The translations under genes and the position numbers were made by a program. DNA of 64,000 nt from NCBI GenBank assembly GCA_902761585.1, contig CACWKX010000016.1:32013-96012 (forward strand), given 5' to 3'. Shown piece after piece: positions 27,739 to 36,600 of this stretch; position 1 is the first letter of the stretch; each line of letters starts with the position of its first letter. Origin of the DNA: an uncultured Lachnospiraceae bacterium (GTDB lineage Bacteria; Bacillota; Clostridia; Lachnospirales; Lachnospiraceae). The notes under the pieces are model-generated. The model worked only from the letters and a program-made list of their open reading frames with translations, ran no database searches and was not told where the DNA came from.

Positions 27739-28533
27739 TCATGCCTGCGTGACCCGGATCGCCGGCGCGCTGATGCCCGCTTCGTTCATTGCGGTGACGA
27801 CCCGCTCCAGCAGATCATAATACACATCCCAGTAATCGGCCGTTCTGCACCAGACACGCACCGAAAACTGCAGTGCCTGATCGGTTCCTCCGGTGAGTCT
27901 TGCGAACGGGGCCGGATCCTTCAGCACCTTTTTATGTTCGGAAAGACAGTTGATCATCAGCGTCTCGACCTTCTGAACAGACTCGCCCTTCCCGCAGGAG
28001 AACGCCAGGTCAACACGGCGCACTCCCTCACTGGAGTAATTGGTGATATTCGCATTCATCAGCGTACCGTTCGGGATCATCACACGCTTGTTATCGCTGG
28101 TGAGCAGTGTTGTATAGAAAAGCGCGATTTCCTTCACGGTTCCTTCCTCACCGCCGGCTGAAACATAATCGCCGACACTGAACGGTCGGAAAAACAACAG
28201 CATGATCCCGCCGGCCAGATTGCTCAGCGCCCCCTGAAGCGACATGCCGACTGCGACGCCGGCGGTCGCAAGAACCGTGACAACCGACGCCATCGGAATA
28301 CCAAGGATGTTGATGACCGTCAGAATCAGAAGAATGTTCAGCAGGACGTTGATAAAATTCCCGACAAATGAAGCGACGGTCGGTTCCATTTTCCGGAGGA
28401 GATCCCTTTTCTGCAGAAATGCAACAAGTTTCCGGATCAGAAACCGTCCTGCAACCCAGACAACGATTGCGAGGAGGATTTTGATCCCTGCCGTTGTACA
28501 GACTTCTATGATTTTATTCAGCAGTTTTTGCAT
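27739..28533 (-). CDS. small-conductance mechanosensitive channel (MscS family)
   Basis: A 264-residue membrane channel that opens under membrane tension to release solutes during hypo-osmotic shock. An N-terminal TM helix (IKILLAIVVWVAGRFLI) is followed by a second and the pore-lining TM3 (ASVVTVLATAGVAVGMSLQGALSNLAGGIMLL, Gly/Ala-rich, near residues 75-105), then the cytoplasmic beta domain (FRPFSVGDYVSAGGEEGTVKEI) and the alpha/beta C-terminal cage. The length suits the compact MscS class. I start at the MQKLL methionine because homology begins there; a longer upstream frame is unsupported. It is probably co-transcribed with the Crp-type regulator. Confidence 0.94.
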   Translation of the reverse strand: MQKLLNKIIEVCTTAGIKILLAIVVWVAGRFLIRKLVAFLQKRDLLRKMEPTVASFVGNFINVLLNILLILTVINILGIPMASVVTVLATAGVAVGMSLQGALSNLAGGIMLLFFRPFSVGDYVSAGGEEGTVKEIALFYTTLLTSDNKRVMIPNGTLMNANITNYSSEGVRRVDLAFSCGKGESVQKVETLMINCLSEHKKVLKDPAPFARLTGGTDQALQFSVRVWCRTADYWDVYYDLLERVVTAMNEAGISAPAIRVTQA

Positions 28534-28676
28534 ATTGATCCCTTGACTCCCTGTTCCTGATTTATAATCGACAGTATAGCAGTGATGCGCAAGTGGTCGT
28601 TGGTTTTTGGAACGGTTATCAATATTATCATGAATTACAGATTTCAGGGAAACAAAAAACAAATCAGGAGGAAAAC

Positions 28677-29612
28677 ATGGACTACACGATTGAAAGCAGG
28701 GAAGGGTTGAAGGTAACAGTGTCTGATCTCGGAGCCGAGATGATCGGAATTCGTCTTGAGGAAACCGAATATCTCTGGCAGGCAAATCCCGCATACTGGA
28801 ATGAACACGCACCGGTTCTGTTTCCTTATGTAGGAAGACTGACAGACGGAAAGTACAGAATTGGAAACCGTGAATATCAGATGAAGATACACGGATTCGC
28901 CTCCCTCTCAACATTTGAAGCGGAGAAGCGGTCTGGAAGCTGCATCGCCTTCACGCTGAAAGACAGCCCGGAGACGATGATGATGTATCCGTTCCGGTTC
29001 CTGTTCAGGGTGATCTATACGGTCGAGGGCCATAGCCTGAAGATCCGGTATGAAGTCGAGAACCCGGGACAGGCTTCTGCAGAAGACATATTAGGCGGAT
29101 CGTCCATCCCTCAGTCTTCCGGCACATCGGAGGGTATGCTATATTTCGGAATCGGCGGACACCCGGGCCTGAATGTGCCGCTTGAGGATGGTCTTTCGTT
29201 CGACGATTATTACCTGGAGTTCGGTGACCGCTGCGATTCAGAGCGGATTCAGTTTACACCGGCCTGTTTTCTCGCAGGCAGACAGGATCCCTTCGTGCTG
29301 GAGGATGGACGGATCCTGCGGCTCCGGCACAGCCTGTTTGACGAGGATGCAATTGTCCTCCAGAATATGGCAGATTCCGTATCGATCCGCTCCGACAAGG
29401 GCCAAAGAAGCGTGACCGTGAGGTATCCGGGACTTCCCTATCTTGGAATTTGGCACATGCCAAAGACCGATGCGCCGTATGTGGCCATCGAACCATGGGG
29501 CAGCCTCCCATCCAGACAAGACGTTGTAGAAGATCTTCGCTTCAAGCCGGATCTGATCCGGCTTGAGAACGGTGGCAGATGGAACACCGAATGGAGCATC
29601 ACCGTATCCTGA
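28677..29612 (+). CDS. aldose 1-epimerase family protein (LacX-like)
   Basis: A 311-residue galactose-mutarotase-like protein, expected to interconvert the alpha and beta anomers of aldoses or related sugar phosphates in the cytoplasm. HAPVLFPYVGRLTDGKYRIGNREYQMKIHGF (read as two segments) carries the conserved Arg and His of the family; FGIGGHPGLNVPL carries the second catalytic His, and VAIEPWGSLPSR the Glu. A short Ser/Gly-rich insertion (GSSIPQSSGTSEG) lies in a loop. The ATG follows CAGGAGG by 7 nt. The gene is divergent from mscS; the PRTase-like gene follows 150 nt downstream. Confidence 0.9.
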   Translation: MDYTIESREGLKVTVSDLGAEMIGIRLEETEYLWQANPAYWNEHAPVLFPYVGRLTDGKYRIGNREYQMKIHGFASLSTFEAEKRSGSCIAFTLKDSPETMMMYPFRFLFRVIYTVEGHSLKIRYEVENPGQASAEDILGGSSIPQSSGTSEGMLYFGIGGHPGLNVPLEDGLSFDDYYLEFGDRCDSERIQFTPACFLAGRQDPFVLEDGRILRLRHSLFDEDAIVLQNMADSVSIRSDKGQRSVTVRYPGLPYLGIWHMPKTDAPYVAIEPWGSLPSRQDVVEDLRFKPDLIRLENGGRWNTEWSITVS

Positions 29613-29763
29613 TCGCCGCACCAGATCCAGGTCCTTTCCTTGTTTAAATGTGTTATACTGTTCTTGTTCAATCATTTCCGCTTCAGCATGCCACGAGACA
29701 AGGATGCTCCTGTGGCTGCCGATGGGCAGATTACACGCAGAACAAAAAGAGGGAGGTGTGCAC

Positions 29764-30408
29764 ATGAAAAACTACGTCAAGATCCAGTCAGCCAGATATC
29801 CGGATGTCATTCTCAGAGCGGTGCCGGGACACTTCATCACGCCACACGCACACGTGAATTACTACCTTGACTTCACACCGCTGAAATTCCGCTCCAGCGA
29901 AGCGCACGCAGCAGCGAAGGCGCTCAGCAGCGTCCATTATTTCTCAACGCCCGTCGACACAATCATCGCGCTGGAGGGCACGGAGATCATCGCTGGCTAC
30001 CTGGCGGACGAACTGACGCAGGCAGGCGTCTTGTGCAAGAATGCGCACAAGTCCATCTACGTCATCCCGCCGGAATATTCCTCCGAGGGACAGCTGATCT
30101 TCCGGGACAGCCTGCTGCCCTGGATCAAGGAGAAGAATGTCCTGCTCCTGTTCTCCGCCATCACCACCGGTTCCAACGCTGCCCAGGCCATCGAGTCCCT
30201 GCGCTACTACGGTGCATCGATCACCGGAATATCGGCGCTCTTCTCCCTCGCGACAAGCATCGCGGGGATGACCATCTATTCGATCTTCAGTCAGCAGGAT
30301 CTTCCGGACTACAAGGCTTTCAGCGCAGACAGATGTGGCCTCTGTGAATCGAGGAAACCTGTCGATGCGATCTGCAACGGATTCGGCTACACCATGCTGA
30401 AGGCATAA
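29764..30408 (+). CDS. orotate phosphoribosyltransferase-like (PRTase) protein
   Basis: A 214-residue type I phosphoribosyltransferase-fold protein, best matched to the orotate PRTase (PyrE-like) group found in Lachnospiraceae. The PRPP-binding loop reads LLLFSAITTGSNAAQAIESL (near residues 131-150); the usual Asp-Asp before the ITTG segment is replaced (FSA), so catalysis may be altered or the protein may be regulatory. The N-terminal half has DFTPLKFRSSEAHAAAKALSS. GGGAGG lies 8 nt before the ATG. No other pyr gene is nearby. A GCGxCxxxxK-like Cys pair near the end is notable (CGLCESRKP). Confidence 0.75.
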   Translation: MKNYVKIQSARYPDVILRAVPGHFITPHAHVNYYLDFTPLKFRSSEAHAAAKALSSVHYFSTPVDTIIALEGTEIIAGYLADELTQAGVLCKNAHKSIYVIPPEYSSEGQLIFRDSLLPWIKEKNVLLLFSAITTGSNAAQAIESLRYYGASITGISALFSLATSIAGMTIYSIFSQQDLPDYKAFSADRCGLCESRKPVDAICNGFGYTMLKA

Positions 30409-30479
30409 GCAGCAGACTGAACTGACTGAAGCATTCAACTGAAACAACAAACAGAAACTCAATAAGGGAGGTGTATCAA

Positions 30480-31142
30480 TTGACTTACACATATTCGTTC
30501 CGCCCTGTCCGACCGGAGGAGGGAGACCAGATCGCTTTCATCGAGCAGGTCTGCTTCAGCCCCGCGACAGCACTCAGCCCCGAAACCATGAAAGCAAGGG
30601 CGGCGGAATTACCGGATATGTTTCTTGCGGCAATCGCACATCCTGACGTGCCCGCCGGCATACCAGCCGGTCTGGGCAGTCAGAAGGCGGCAAGCCGGGA
30701 CAGCTGTCCTATGCAGCAGACGGATGGCCGCCAGGATGCATGCACGAACATCAAGCCCGCGTCCGTCTCAGGCGTGAAAGCTGTCTCTCCGGATGACTCG
30801 CATGACCAGATCGCAGGCTACATCACCATGCTGATGACAGATGAAGAGCATTTCCGGGATGCTTTCTTTGAGGATCCTTCTCTTCACCAGCCGAATGGCG
30901 CCAACGTCATGCTGCTTGGCCTCGAGGTGCTCCCGTCCTTCCGCCATCAGGGGCTTGCTGCCGAGCTTCTGAACCGTACCATCCGTCAGGCAGAGAAGGA
31001 AGGGCGCCGGAAGCTGGTCCTGACCTGCCGCGATGATAAGATTGCGATGTATGAAAAATTCGGCTTTCAGCTGTGCGGCATCTCAAAGTCCACGCTGGGC
31101 GGTGTGACCTGGTACGAGATGGAGCACAGACTGCTGAAATAA
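30480..31142 (+). CDS. GNAT family N-acetyltransferase
   Basis: A 220-residue acetyl-CoA-dependent N-acyltransferase. The C-terminal core includes MLLGLEVLPSFRHQGLAAELL (acetyl-CoA pyrophosphate loop, RHQGLA) and MYEKFGFQLCG. A TTG start at 30480 is chosen: AAGGGAGG ends 7 nt upstream, whereas a GTG nine bases earlier would overlap that site. Residues about 55-115 are a polar, low-complexity insertion (with GSQKAASRDSCPMQQ and NIKPASVSGVK) splitting the fold. The substrate is unknown. It is the last gene before the biotin operon. Confidence 0.88.
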   Translation: MTYTYSFRPVRPEEGDQIAFIEQVCFSPATALSPETMKARAAELPDMFLAAIAHPDVPAGIPAGLGSQKAASRDSCPMQQTDGRQDACTNIKPASVSGVKAVSPDDSHDQIAGYITMLMTDEEHFRDAFFEDPSLHQPNGANVMLLGLEVLPSFRHQGLAAELLNRTIRQAEKEGRRKLVLTCRDDKIAMYEKFGFQLCGISKSTLGGVTWYEMEHRLLK

Positions 31143-31184
31143 CCGGCAGACTGAGGAATCTGAAGAATTTTAATGGTCATCGCA

Positions 31185-31238
31185 TTGTTAACCTTTTCCC
31201 TATTATAGGTTGACATTGTGAATCTCTCATCTTACAAT
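31185..31238 (+). promoter_or_regulatory. bioY: bioY promoter with BirA operator
   Basis: The palindrome TTGTTAACC (31185-31193) and GGTTGACAT (31208-31216), spaced by 14 nt, matches the Firmicute BirA operator. TTGACA (31210-31215) and TACAAT (31233-31238) with a 17-bp spacer form the promoter, whose -35 box overlaps the right half-site, so biotin-bound BirA should block transcription. Confidence 0.88.
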
Positions 31239-31329
31239 ACACACTGTGCTGTATAACTCGGCGGCGGCAGGTCTGATATGTCAACAGGGTCCTGCTGCCG
31301 ATGATCGAATTCAGATGAGGGAATTTTCT

Positions 31330-31920
31330 ATGGAAAACACAACTTCAACGCGCATCTTTCACTTGGAAGGCAGCTCGAAATCCGCGCGCCGCACAGGCGT
31401 TCAGGAGCTCTGCAGAATTGCCCTTTTCACAGCCCTGATCGCCGTCTGTTCACAGTTCTCGATCCCGCTTCCGGGCGGCGTCCCGATGACGCTCCAGACG
31501 CTCATCATCCCGATTGCCGGTATTGTCCTCGGTGCCAGGGGCGGCACCATCGCAACCATCGTGTACCTGCTCCTCGGTGCAGTCGGTCTTCCGGTATTCG
31601 CAGGCTTTTCAGGCGGCCTCGACAAGCTGGTCGGCATGACCGGCGGATTTCTCATTTCCTTCCCGCTGATCGCCTGGTTTGGCGGCATGTTCAGCAAAAA
31701 CAATAAGTATCTGAAAACCGTCCTCGGCATTGCGATTGGCTCTGCACTGAACTACGTCGTTGGTTCCATCATGTTCATGGCGCTGACCGGAATGAATCTG
31801 AAGGCAACACTGGCAGCCTGCGTCATCCCCTTCATTCCGACGGCGATCATCAAGGTTATTCTGGCGGCATACCTTGGGATTCTGCTGAAGAAGACCCTGA
31901 CGAAAGCGCATCTGCTGTGA
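31330..31920 (+). CDS. bioY: biotin transporter BioY
   Basis: A 196-residue membrane S component of the biotin uptake system (ECF class). The family core is clear: ALIAVCSQFSIPLPGGVPMTLQT near residues 38-60, GGTIATIVYLLLGAVGLPVFAGFSGG and LVGMTGGFLISFP. About six TM helices fit. It may use the EcfT/EcfA module at 60492-63052 or work alone. I start at the MENTTS methionine after GAGGGA. The upstream BirA operator ties expression to biotin supply. A DUF1284 gene overlaps the stop by 4 nt. Confidence 0.96.
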   Translation: MENTTSTRIFHLEGSSKSARRTGVQELCRIALFTALIAVCSQFSIPLPGGVPMTLQTLIIPIAGIVLGARGGTIATIVYLLLGAVGLPVFAGFSGGLDKLVGMTGGFLISFPLIAWFGGMFSKNNKYLKTVLGIAIGSALNYVVGSIMFMALTGMNLKATLAACVIPFIPTAIIKVILAAYLGILLKKTLTKAHLL

Positions 31921-32339
31921 TCGCGCCAATTCCACTCCGTCCGCACCACCTGCTCTGTACACAGGGCTACAGCGGACATGGCTACAGCAAAGCTTATGTG
32001 GCACACATGAATGAAGTAACCAGACGGCTCCGGTCCGACCCAGACGTTCTGGTTCGGATCGTCTTCGGCAACGATACCCTCTGCAGTGTCTGTCCGCATG
32101 CTTCAGAGGCTGCAGCCGGAACGTTCCGGTGCGATACGGAGGCAAAAGTAAGAGCATTTGATGAAAGGACAGCGGCATTTGCCGGCATCCATGAGGGCGT
32201 ATACCGGTATCAGGATCTGATTCACCGAATCGACCGCTCCATGACGCCTGAGAAGATGGATGAGATCTGCGGGTCCTGTTCCTGGGCGAAGATGAGCGCA
32301 TGCAAGGCGAACGTCATAAGCGGGAGGTATCTGCTGTGA
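31917..32339 (+). CDS. DUF1284 family protein
   Basis: A 140-residue cytoplasmic protein of the DUF1284 family. The signature LRPHHLLCTQGYSGHGYS is at residues 7-24, and further Cys residues (CSVCPHA, CGSCSWAKMSAC) suggest a bound metal or Fe-S centre. The function is unknown. Its GTG start overlaps the bioY stop (GTGA), which implies translational coupling and puts it in the biotin operon under BirA control. The stop codon sits inside the loop of a strong terminator. Confidence 0.88.
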   Translation: MIAPIPLRPHHLLCTQGYSGHGYSKAYVAHMNEVTRRLRSDPDVLVRIVFGNDTLCSVCPHASEAAAGTFRCDTEAKVRAFDERTAAFAGIHEGVYRYQDLIHRIDRSMTPEKMDEICGSCSWAKMSACKANVISGRYLL

Positions 32340-32361
32340 GCAGATACCTCCCGCTTTTTTG
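32318..32361 (+). terminator. bioY-DUF1284 operon terminator
   Basis: A perfect 17-bp stem (32318-32334 with 32340-32356) has the loop TGTGA, containing the stop codon of DUF1284, then T6. The terminator therefore overlaps the coding end. Confidence 0.95.
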
Positions 32362-32422
32362 TGAAATCGATCGCTCATCATCGAGTGCGAAGCACGAGAT
32401 GACGGTAAAGTCATCGAATCGA

Positions 32423-32447
32423 GCAGGGCAGATTGAAGCTGCCCTGC
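32423..32447. other. perfect 9-bp hairpin beside metG 3' end
   Basis: GCAGGGCAG (32423-32431) pairs with CTGCCCTGC (32439-32447). There is no T-run on either side; nearby (32374-32400) an imperfect second hairpin centred on GTGC-GAA-GCAC occurs. It lies between two convergent genes and may be a factor-dependent end for metG. Confidence 0.4.
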
Positions 32448-32528
32448 ACAATAATACATATCGATCTGTCTGATCTAGACTGTTCTGTTCAATTTTTGTC
32501 CGTACTGATCGGACAGAAATGGCAGCCG

Positions 32529-34682
32529 TCAGCGGATCTCCGCTCCAACCTTGACGGCCTTCTCCGGGTTCACCAGAGACAGGTTTCCTGCATCGTCCTC
32601 CGCACAGAGGATCATGCCCTCAGAAACCATGCCTGCCAGCTTTGCCGGCTTCAGGTTTGTGATGACCAGAACTTTCTTTCCGACCATCTCCTCCGGCTTG
32701 TACCACTGCTTGATGCCGGACAGGATCTGGCGTGTCTTCGTCCCGATCTTCACCTGTGAACAGAGGAGCTTGCGACTCTTCTTCACTTCCTCGCAGGCGA
32801 CAATCTCGCCCACCTGGATCTGAAGCTTGTCGAACTCCTCGATCGAAATCTCTGCCTTCGGCTCGACATCCATCCCGTCTGAGGCTGCCCCGGCTTCTGC
32901 TGCAGCATCTGCAGTTCTGAATCCTTTGGCACTCTGCTGCGCCCCGGCGGCGGCGTTCGTTTCCGCCTTCCCGGCTGCGTTCTGACTGCCTGCTCCGGCT
33001 GCCTCAGCCTTCTGTTTTCCGGCTGCTTTCTCCGCCTTCTCCTCTGCTTCCGCCATTCCCGGGTGCCGCTTCTCCACCTCAGCCATGACTTCCTTCAGAT
33101 CTCTTCTCATAAACAGCGTCTCCGGATCCTCCGTCACCTTGCTGCCGGACGGGTAGAGTCCGAACGTGTCCATCTTCTCAAGTCCGCGCTTGTCTGCATG
33201 CAGCTGACCGAGGATCTTCCTGCTGGTATCCGGCATGAACGGTTCAAGCAGCTCCGCACCGATCGCGATGGACTCCGTCAGGTTATAGAGCACTTCTGCC
33301 AGTCTCGGCTTTGTATCCTCCGACTTTGCAAGCACCCACGGCGCCGTCTCATCGATATATTTGTTGCATCTCTTGAACAGATTGAAGATCTCCGTGATGG
33401 AGTCCGCAACGCGCAGTCCGTCCATCTTCGTCTGGACAATCTCTGCCGTGTGAAGGACCGTCTTCTTCAAGTCCGCGTCGATCGACGCACCATCCATGGA
33501 CACGCCCTCCCTCGTGACGCCCGCGCCATCTCCGCCCGTCGTCACACCGGTATGTGTCACTACGCCGCCGAAATACTTGTTCGTCATCGAGATCGTCCGC
33601 TTGACCAGATTCCCGAGGGTATTCGCAAGGTCTGAGTTGAGGCGCTCCACCATCAACTCCCAGGTGATGACACCATCATTCTCGAACGGCATCTCATGCA
33701 GCACAAAATAGCGCACCGCATCCACCCCGAAGAACTCTACCAGCTCATCGGCATACAAGACATTGCCCTTCGACTTGCTCATCTTTCCGTCGCCCATCAG
33801 AAGCCACGGATGTCCGAAGACCTGCTTCGGGAGCGGCTCACCGAGCGCCATCAGAAAGATCGGCCAGTAAATCGTATGGAAACGAATGATGTCCTTTCCG
33901 ATCAGGTGCAGGTCAGCCGGCCAGAACCGCTTGTATTCCTTCGTCGAACCGTCCACATCGTAGCCAGCGAAGGTGATGTAGTTCGTCAGTGCGTCAAGCC
34001 AGACATAGACGACATGCTTCGGATCAAAATCGACCGGTATCCCCCACGAAAATGAGGTTCTGGACACGCACAGGTCCTGGAGTCCCGGCAGCAGGAAATT
34101 GTTCATCATCTCGTTCTTGCGCGAGACCGGCTGAATGAAATCGGGGTGTGTGTTGATGTAGTCAATCAGGCGCTGCGCGTACTTGCTCATCCGGAAGAAG
34201 TATGCCTCCTCCTTCGCGCGGGTCAGCGGCCGCCCGCAGTCCGGACACTTTCCATCCTTGACTTGCGATTCCGTGAAGAAGGATTCATCCGGCTCGCAGT
34301 ACCAGCCCTCATAGAAGCCCTTGTAGATATCGCCCTGGTCATACAGCTTCCGGAAGATCTTCTGAACCTTCTTCTCATGAACCGGGTCCGTTGTGCGGAT
34401 AAAGCGGTCATAGCTGGTATTCATCAGGTCCCAGATTCTCTTGATCTCGGCGGAGTTGCGGTCCACCAGTTCCTGCGGGGTGATACCCTCCTCCTTCGCC
34501 TTGTTCTCATTCTTCTGACCATGCTCATCGGTTCCGGTCTGGAACACGACGTCGTAGCCCTCCTGTCTCTTTCTTCTCGCGATCGAATCCGCCAGCACCG
34601 CCTCATACGTGTTGCCGATATGCGGCTTTCCGGACGCATACGCGATTGCTGTTGTGATATAGTACGGTTTCTTCTCTGCCAT
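32529..34682 (-). CDS. metG: methionine--tRNA ligase
   Basis: A 717-residue class I synthetase. HIGN is at residues 21-24 (SGKPHIGN) and KMSKSKGN near 297; the connective domain has a zinc-type cluster (WYCEPDESFF, CPDCGRPL). The C-terminal 105 residues are a tRNA-binding OB-fold domain (ISIEEFDKLQIQVGEIV ... LVNPEKAVKVGAEIR). An Ala/Gly/Lys-rich linker of about 80 residues (near 540-610) joins it to the core and is longer than usual. A GGAG site precedes the ATG at 34682; the frame upstream is not homologous. DUF308 and degV lie upstream on the same strand. Confidence 0.97.
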   Translation of the reverse strand: MAEKKPYYITTAIAYASGKPHIGNTYEAVLADSIARRKRQEGYDVVFQTGTDEHGQKNENKAKEEGITPQELVDRNSAEIKRIWDLMNTSYDRFIRTTDPVHEKKVQKIFRKLYDQGDIYKGFYEGWYCEPDESFFTESQVKDGKCPDCGRPLTRAKEEAYFFRMSKYAQRLIDYINTHPDFIQPVSRKNEMMNNFLLPGLQDLCVSRTSFSWGIPVDFDPKHVVYVWLDALTNYITFAGYDVDGSTKEYKRFWPADLHLIGKDIIRFHTIYWPIFLMALGEPLPKQVFGHPWLLMGDGKMSKSKGNVLYADELVEFFGVDAVRYFVLHEMPFENDGVITWELMVERLNSDLANTLGNLVKRTISMTNKYFGGVVTHTGVTTGGDGAGVTREGVSMDGASIDADLKKTVLHTAEIVQTKMDGLRVADSITEIFNLFKRCNKYIDETAPWVLAKSEDTKPRLAEVLYNLTESIAIGAELLEPFMPDTSRKILGQLHADKRGLEKMDTFGLYPSGSKVTEDPETLFMRRDLKEVMAEVEKRHPGMAEAEEKAEKAAGKQKAEAAGAGSQNAAGKAETNAAAGAQQSAKGFRTADAAAEAGAASDGMDVEPKAEISIEEFDKLQIQVGEIVACEEVKKSRKLLCSQVKIGTKTRQILSGIKQWYKPEEMVGKKVLVITNLKPAKLAGMVSEGMILCAEDDAGNLSLVNPEKAVKVGAEIR

Positions 34683-34761
34683 CTTCTGTCTCCTCGTATC
34701 CTTCAGTCTAAGCAGCCGCGCCTTCGTCCGATTCGGCACTCCGGCGCCTGTCAAACCGCCT

Positions 34762-35322
34762 TTACTGCTCATCCACAATGTCGTCTCCGCGAAATGCCTT
34801 GCGCAGCCTCTCAATTGTCATGCCTGCCGCGCACATATAGATGCCTTCCACAAGCATCATCGCTCCAACAAACCGTGTCAGAACTGCCGCTGACGCAAAT
34901 GGATTCTTCAGCGCAACGACTCCGACAACAGCGAATGCGATGCCGGTCAGCAGATTGTACATCCACCTCATGCTGCCGAACCGTTTCATATCAAATGAAG
35001 ACTGGATCGATATCGCGCCGCCGAAGATCAGCGACAGGCCGAACAGAAACGGCAGGATGCCGATCACGACCCTGGAATAAGCCAGCATGAAAAGACCTGT
35101 CACAATACAGATCAGTCCGACGGAAACGTCATGCTCCGTCACTGCCACCGTGATCTCCCTTCTCAGATATCGGATCACACGGTACGCGCCGTAGATGATC
35201 AGCGCAATCCCGATCACAAACACAATCACCTTGTTGGTGATGGAAGGAAAAATCAGAAGGATCAATCCCAGTACAGCCATAATGATTGAACCAACCGAAA
35301 GGCCATTCTCCAGTTTTTTCAT
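34762..35322 (-). CDS. DUF308 (HdeD-like) membrane protein
   Basis: A 186-residue membrane protein of the HdeD/DUF308 family with about six short TM segments in three repeated hairpins (IIMAVLGLILLIFPSI, VIVFVIGIALIIYGAY, VGLICIVTGLFMLAY and others). The role is unknown; HdeD in E. coli is linked to acid resistance. The C terminus is polar (RLRKAFRGDDIVDEQ). The ATG at 35322 follows GGGGAAG by 9 nt. It lies 79 nt upstream of metG and 94 nt after degV, possibly in one transcript. Confidence 0.85.
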   Translation of the reverse strand: MKKLENGLSVGSIIMAVLGLILLIFPSITNKVIVFVIGIALIIYGAYRVIRYLRREITVAVTEHDVSVGLICIVTGLFMLAYSRVVIGILPFLFGLSLIFGGAISIQSSFDMKRFGSMRWMYNLLTGIAFAVVGVVALKNPFASAAVLTRFVGAMMLVEGIYMCAAGMTIERLRKAFRGDDIVDEQ

Positions 35323-35416
35323 CTCTATCACTTCCCCTTTTTGATCCGTAAATGATCCTCTCCGCCGGATGCACCATTCGCCTTCGGCTCAAACCATTTA
35401 CATCTGTTACTCGGGC

Positions 35417-36313
35417 TCAGACCATCTTTACCGGATGCTCCGGTACCTCCGGCAGCTTTTTCTCACAGGTCACGGCCAGGCAGCCCGGCCCGACGTGACA
35501 GCTGATCGAGAGGGACAGTTGCTGCAGACAGACGCCGACCGGGTACTGCGCGTGGATATCCTTCACCCACTCTGCCACCTCATCGCGCATCAGACCGGAA
35601 TAGGCGGCATCGATCCAGAGATCACTCAGGCCATGTTCCGGCTTGAAGCGGTTCTCAATATCGTTCTCGATCGCCCCGAGCATCGCGGTCTTCGCGCCTT
35701 TCAGCGTCCGACACTTCGCGTAGGAGTCCAGTTTCTCACCCTGAATCTGCAGCACCGGCTTGATCTTCAGCAGAGAGCCAAGCGCTGCCGCTGCCGGCGT
35801 CACCCTTCCGCCCTTTCTGAGATATTTCAGTGTCGGTACAAGGATATATATGCTGGAATCCGCAGCTGTCTTCTCCAGATACTCCCGGATCGCCTTCGCA
35901 CTCCATCCCAGATCCGCCAGCCCCTTTGCATTCAGGACCGAACGCATCATTGTGACGGAGATCCGATGGTTATCGACCACCTCAACTCTGCCATGGTAGT
36001 CCTCCGCGAGCGTCTTTGCAGTCTCACAGCTGGAAGACAGCCCGCTTGACATCGGAATATAGACAACCTCGTCATACTCCTTCAAAAGGCTGTCCCATCT
36101 GTCAAGGACATCCCCGACGACCGGCATGGACGTATGGATGTCCGAATCTCCCTCCAGATGTGCGTAGAACTGTTCCTGCGTCAGTGTAATTCCCTCATAA
36201 TAGAGGTTGTCATTGATATAGAACGGCATCGGCAGAACATAGACGCCATACGCCTTTGCCTGTTCCTGTGAGATACCGCTGTTGCTGTCTGTCAGAATCG
36301 CAACCTTACTCAT
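35417..36313 (-). CDS. DegV family fatty-acid-binding protein
   Basis: A 298-residue DegV-family protein that binds a fatty acid, in Firmicutes mainly presenting it to the FakA kinase as FakB. Typical features are ILTDSNSGISQEQAKAYG near the N terminus, the TSMPVVGD segment, MSSGLSSSCETA and LKYLRKGGRV (near residue 170). It is cytoplasmic. Neither FakA nor phospholipid genes are nearby. The start ATG opens directly into the family motif. murA lies upstream on the same strand. Confidence 0.94.
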   Translation of the reverse strand: MSKVAILTDSNSGISQEQAKAYGVYVLPMPFYINDNLYYEGITLTQEQFYAHLEGDSDIHTSMPVVGDVLDRWDSLLKEYDEVVYIPMSSGLSSSCETAKTLAEDYHGRVEVVDNHRISVTMMRSVLNAKGLADLGWSAKAIREYLEKTAADSSIYILVPTLKYLRKGGRVTPAAAALGSLLKIKPVLQIQGEKLDSYAKCRTLKGAKTAMLGAIENDIENRFKPEHGLSDLWIDAAYSGLMRDEVAEWVKDIHAQYPVGVCLQQLSLSISCHVGPGCLAVTCEKKLPEVPEHPVKMV

Positions 36314-36525
36314 CCGATCACCTGCCGTTTTCAGTGCCCGGCCCCTCCGGCCTTTTCTTTCGTAGAATCATGATTCATGGCAGACCAGGAGCCTGAGACC
36401 CGGTTCTCTGACCAATTCCTCAGGCATCCGCATCCTGGCTCTGCTCACAAGTACATACATCATATCAGATAAAACTGCAACTTTCCACTCCTCTGCGCGG
36501 CAAAAGCATCCATATTAAAATATAT

Positions 36526-36558
36526 GAGCGCCCGCAGCCATCCGGCCTGCAGGCGCTC
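36526..36558 (-). terminator. murA: murA terminator (probable)
   Basis: GAGCGCC (36526-36532) pairs with GGCGCTC (36552-36558), with an inner GCAG/CTGC extension. On the minus strand ATATATTTTAA follows. It is a moderate terminator. Confidence 0.65.
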
Positions 36559-36600
36559 CCGACAGTTCTTTCTCTTCAGACTGGCTGATCCCTCTCCGGC

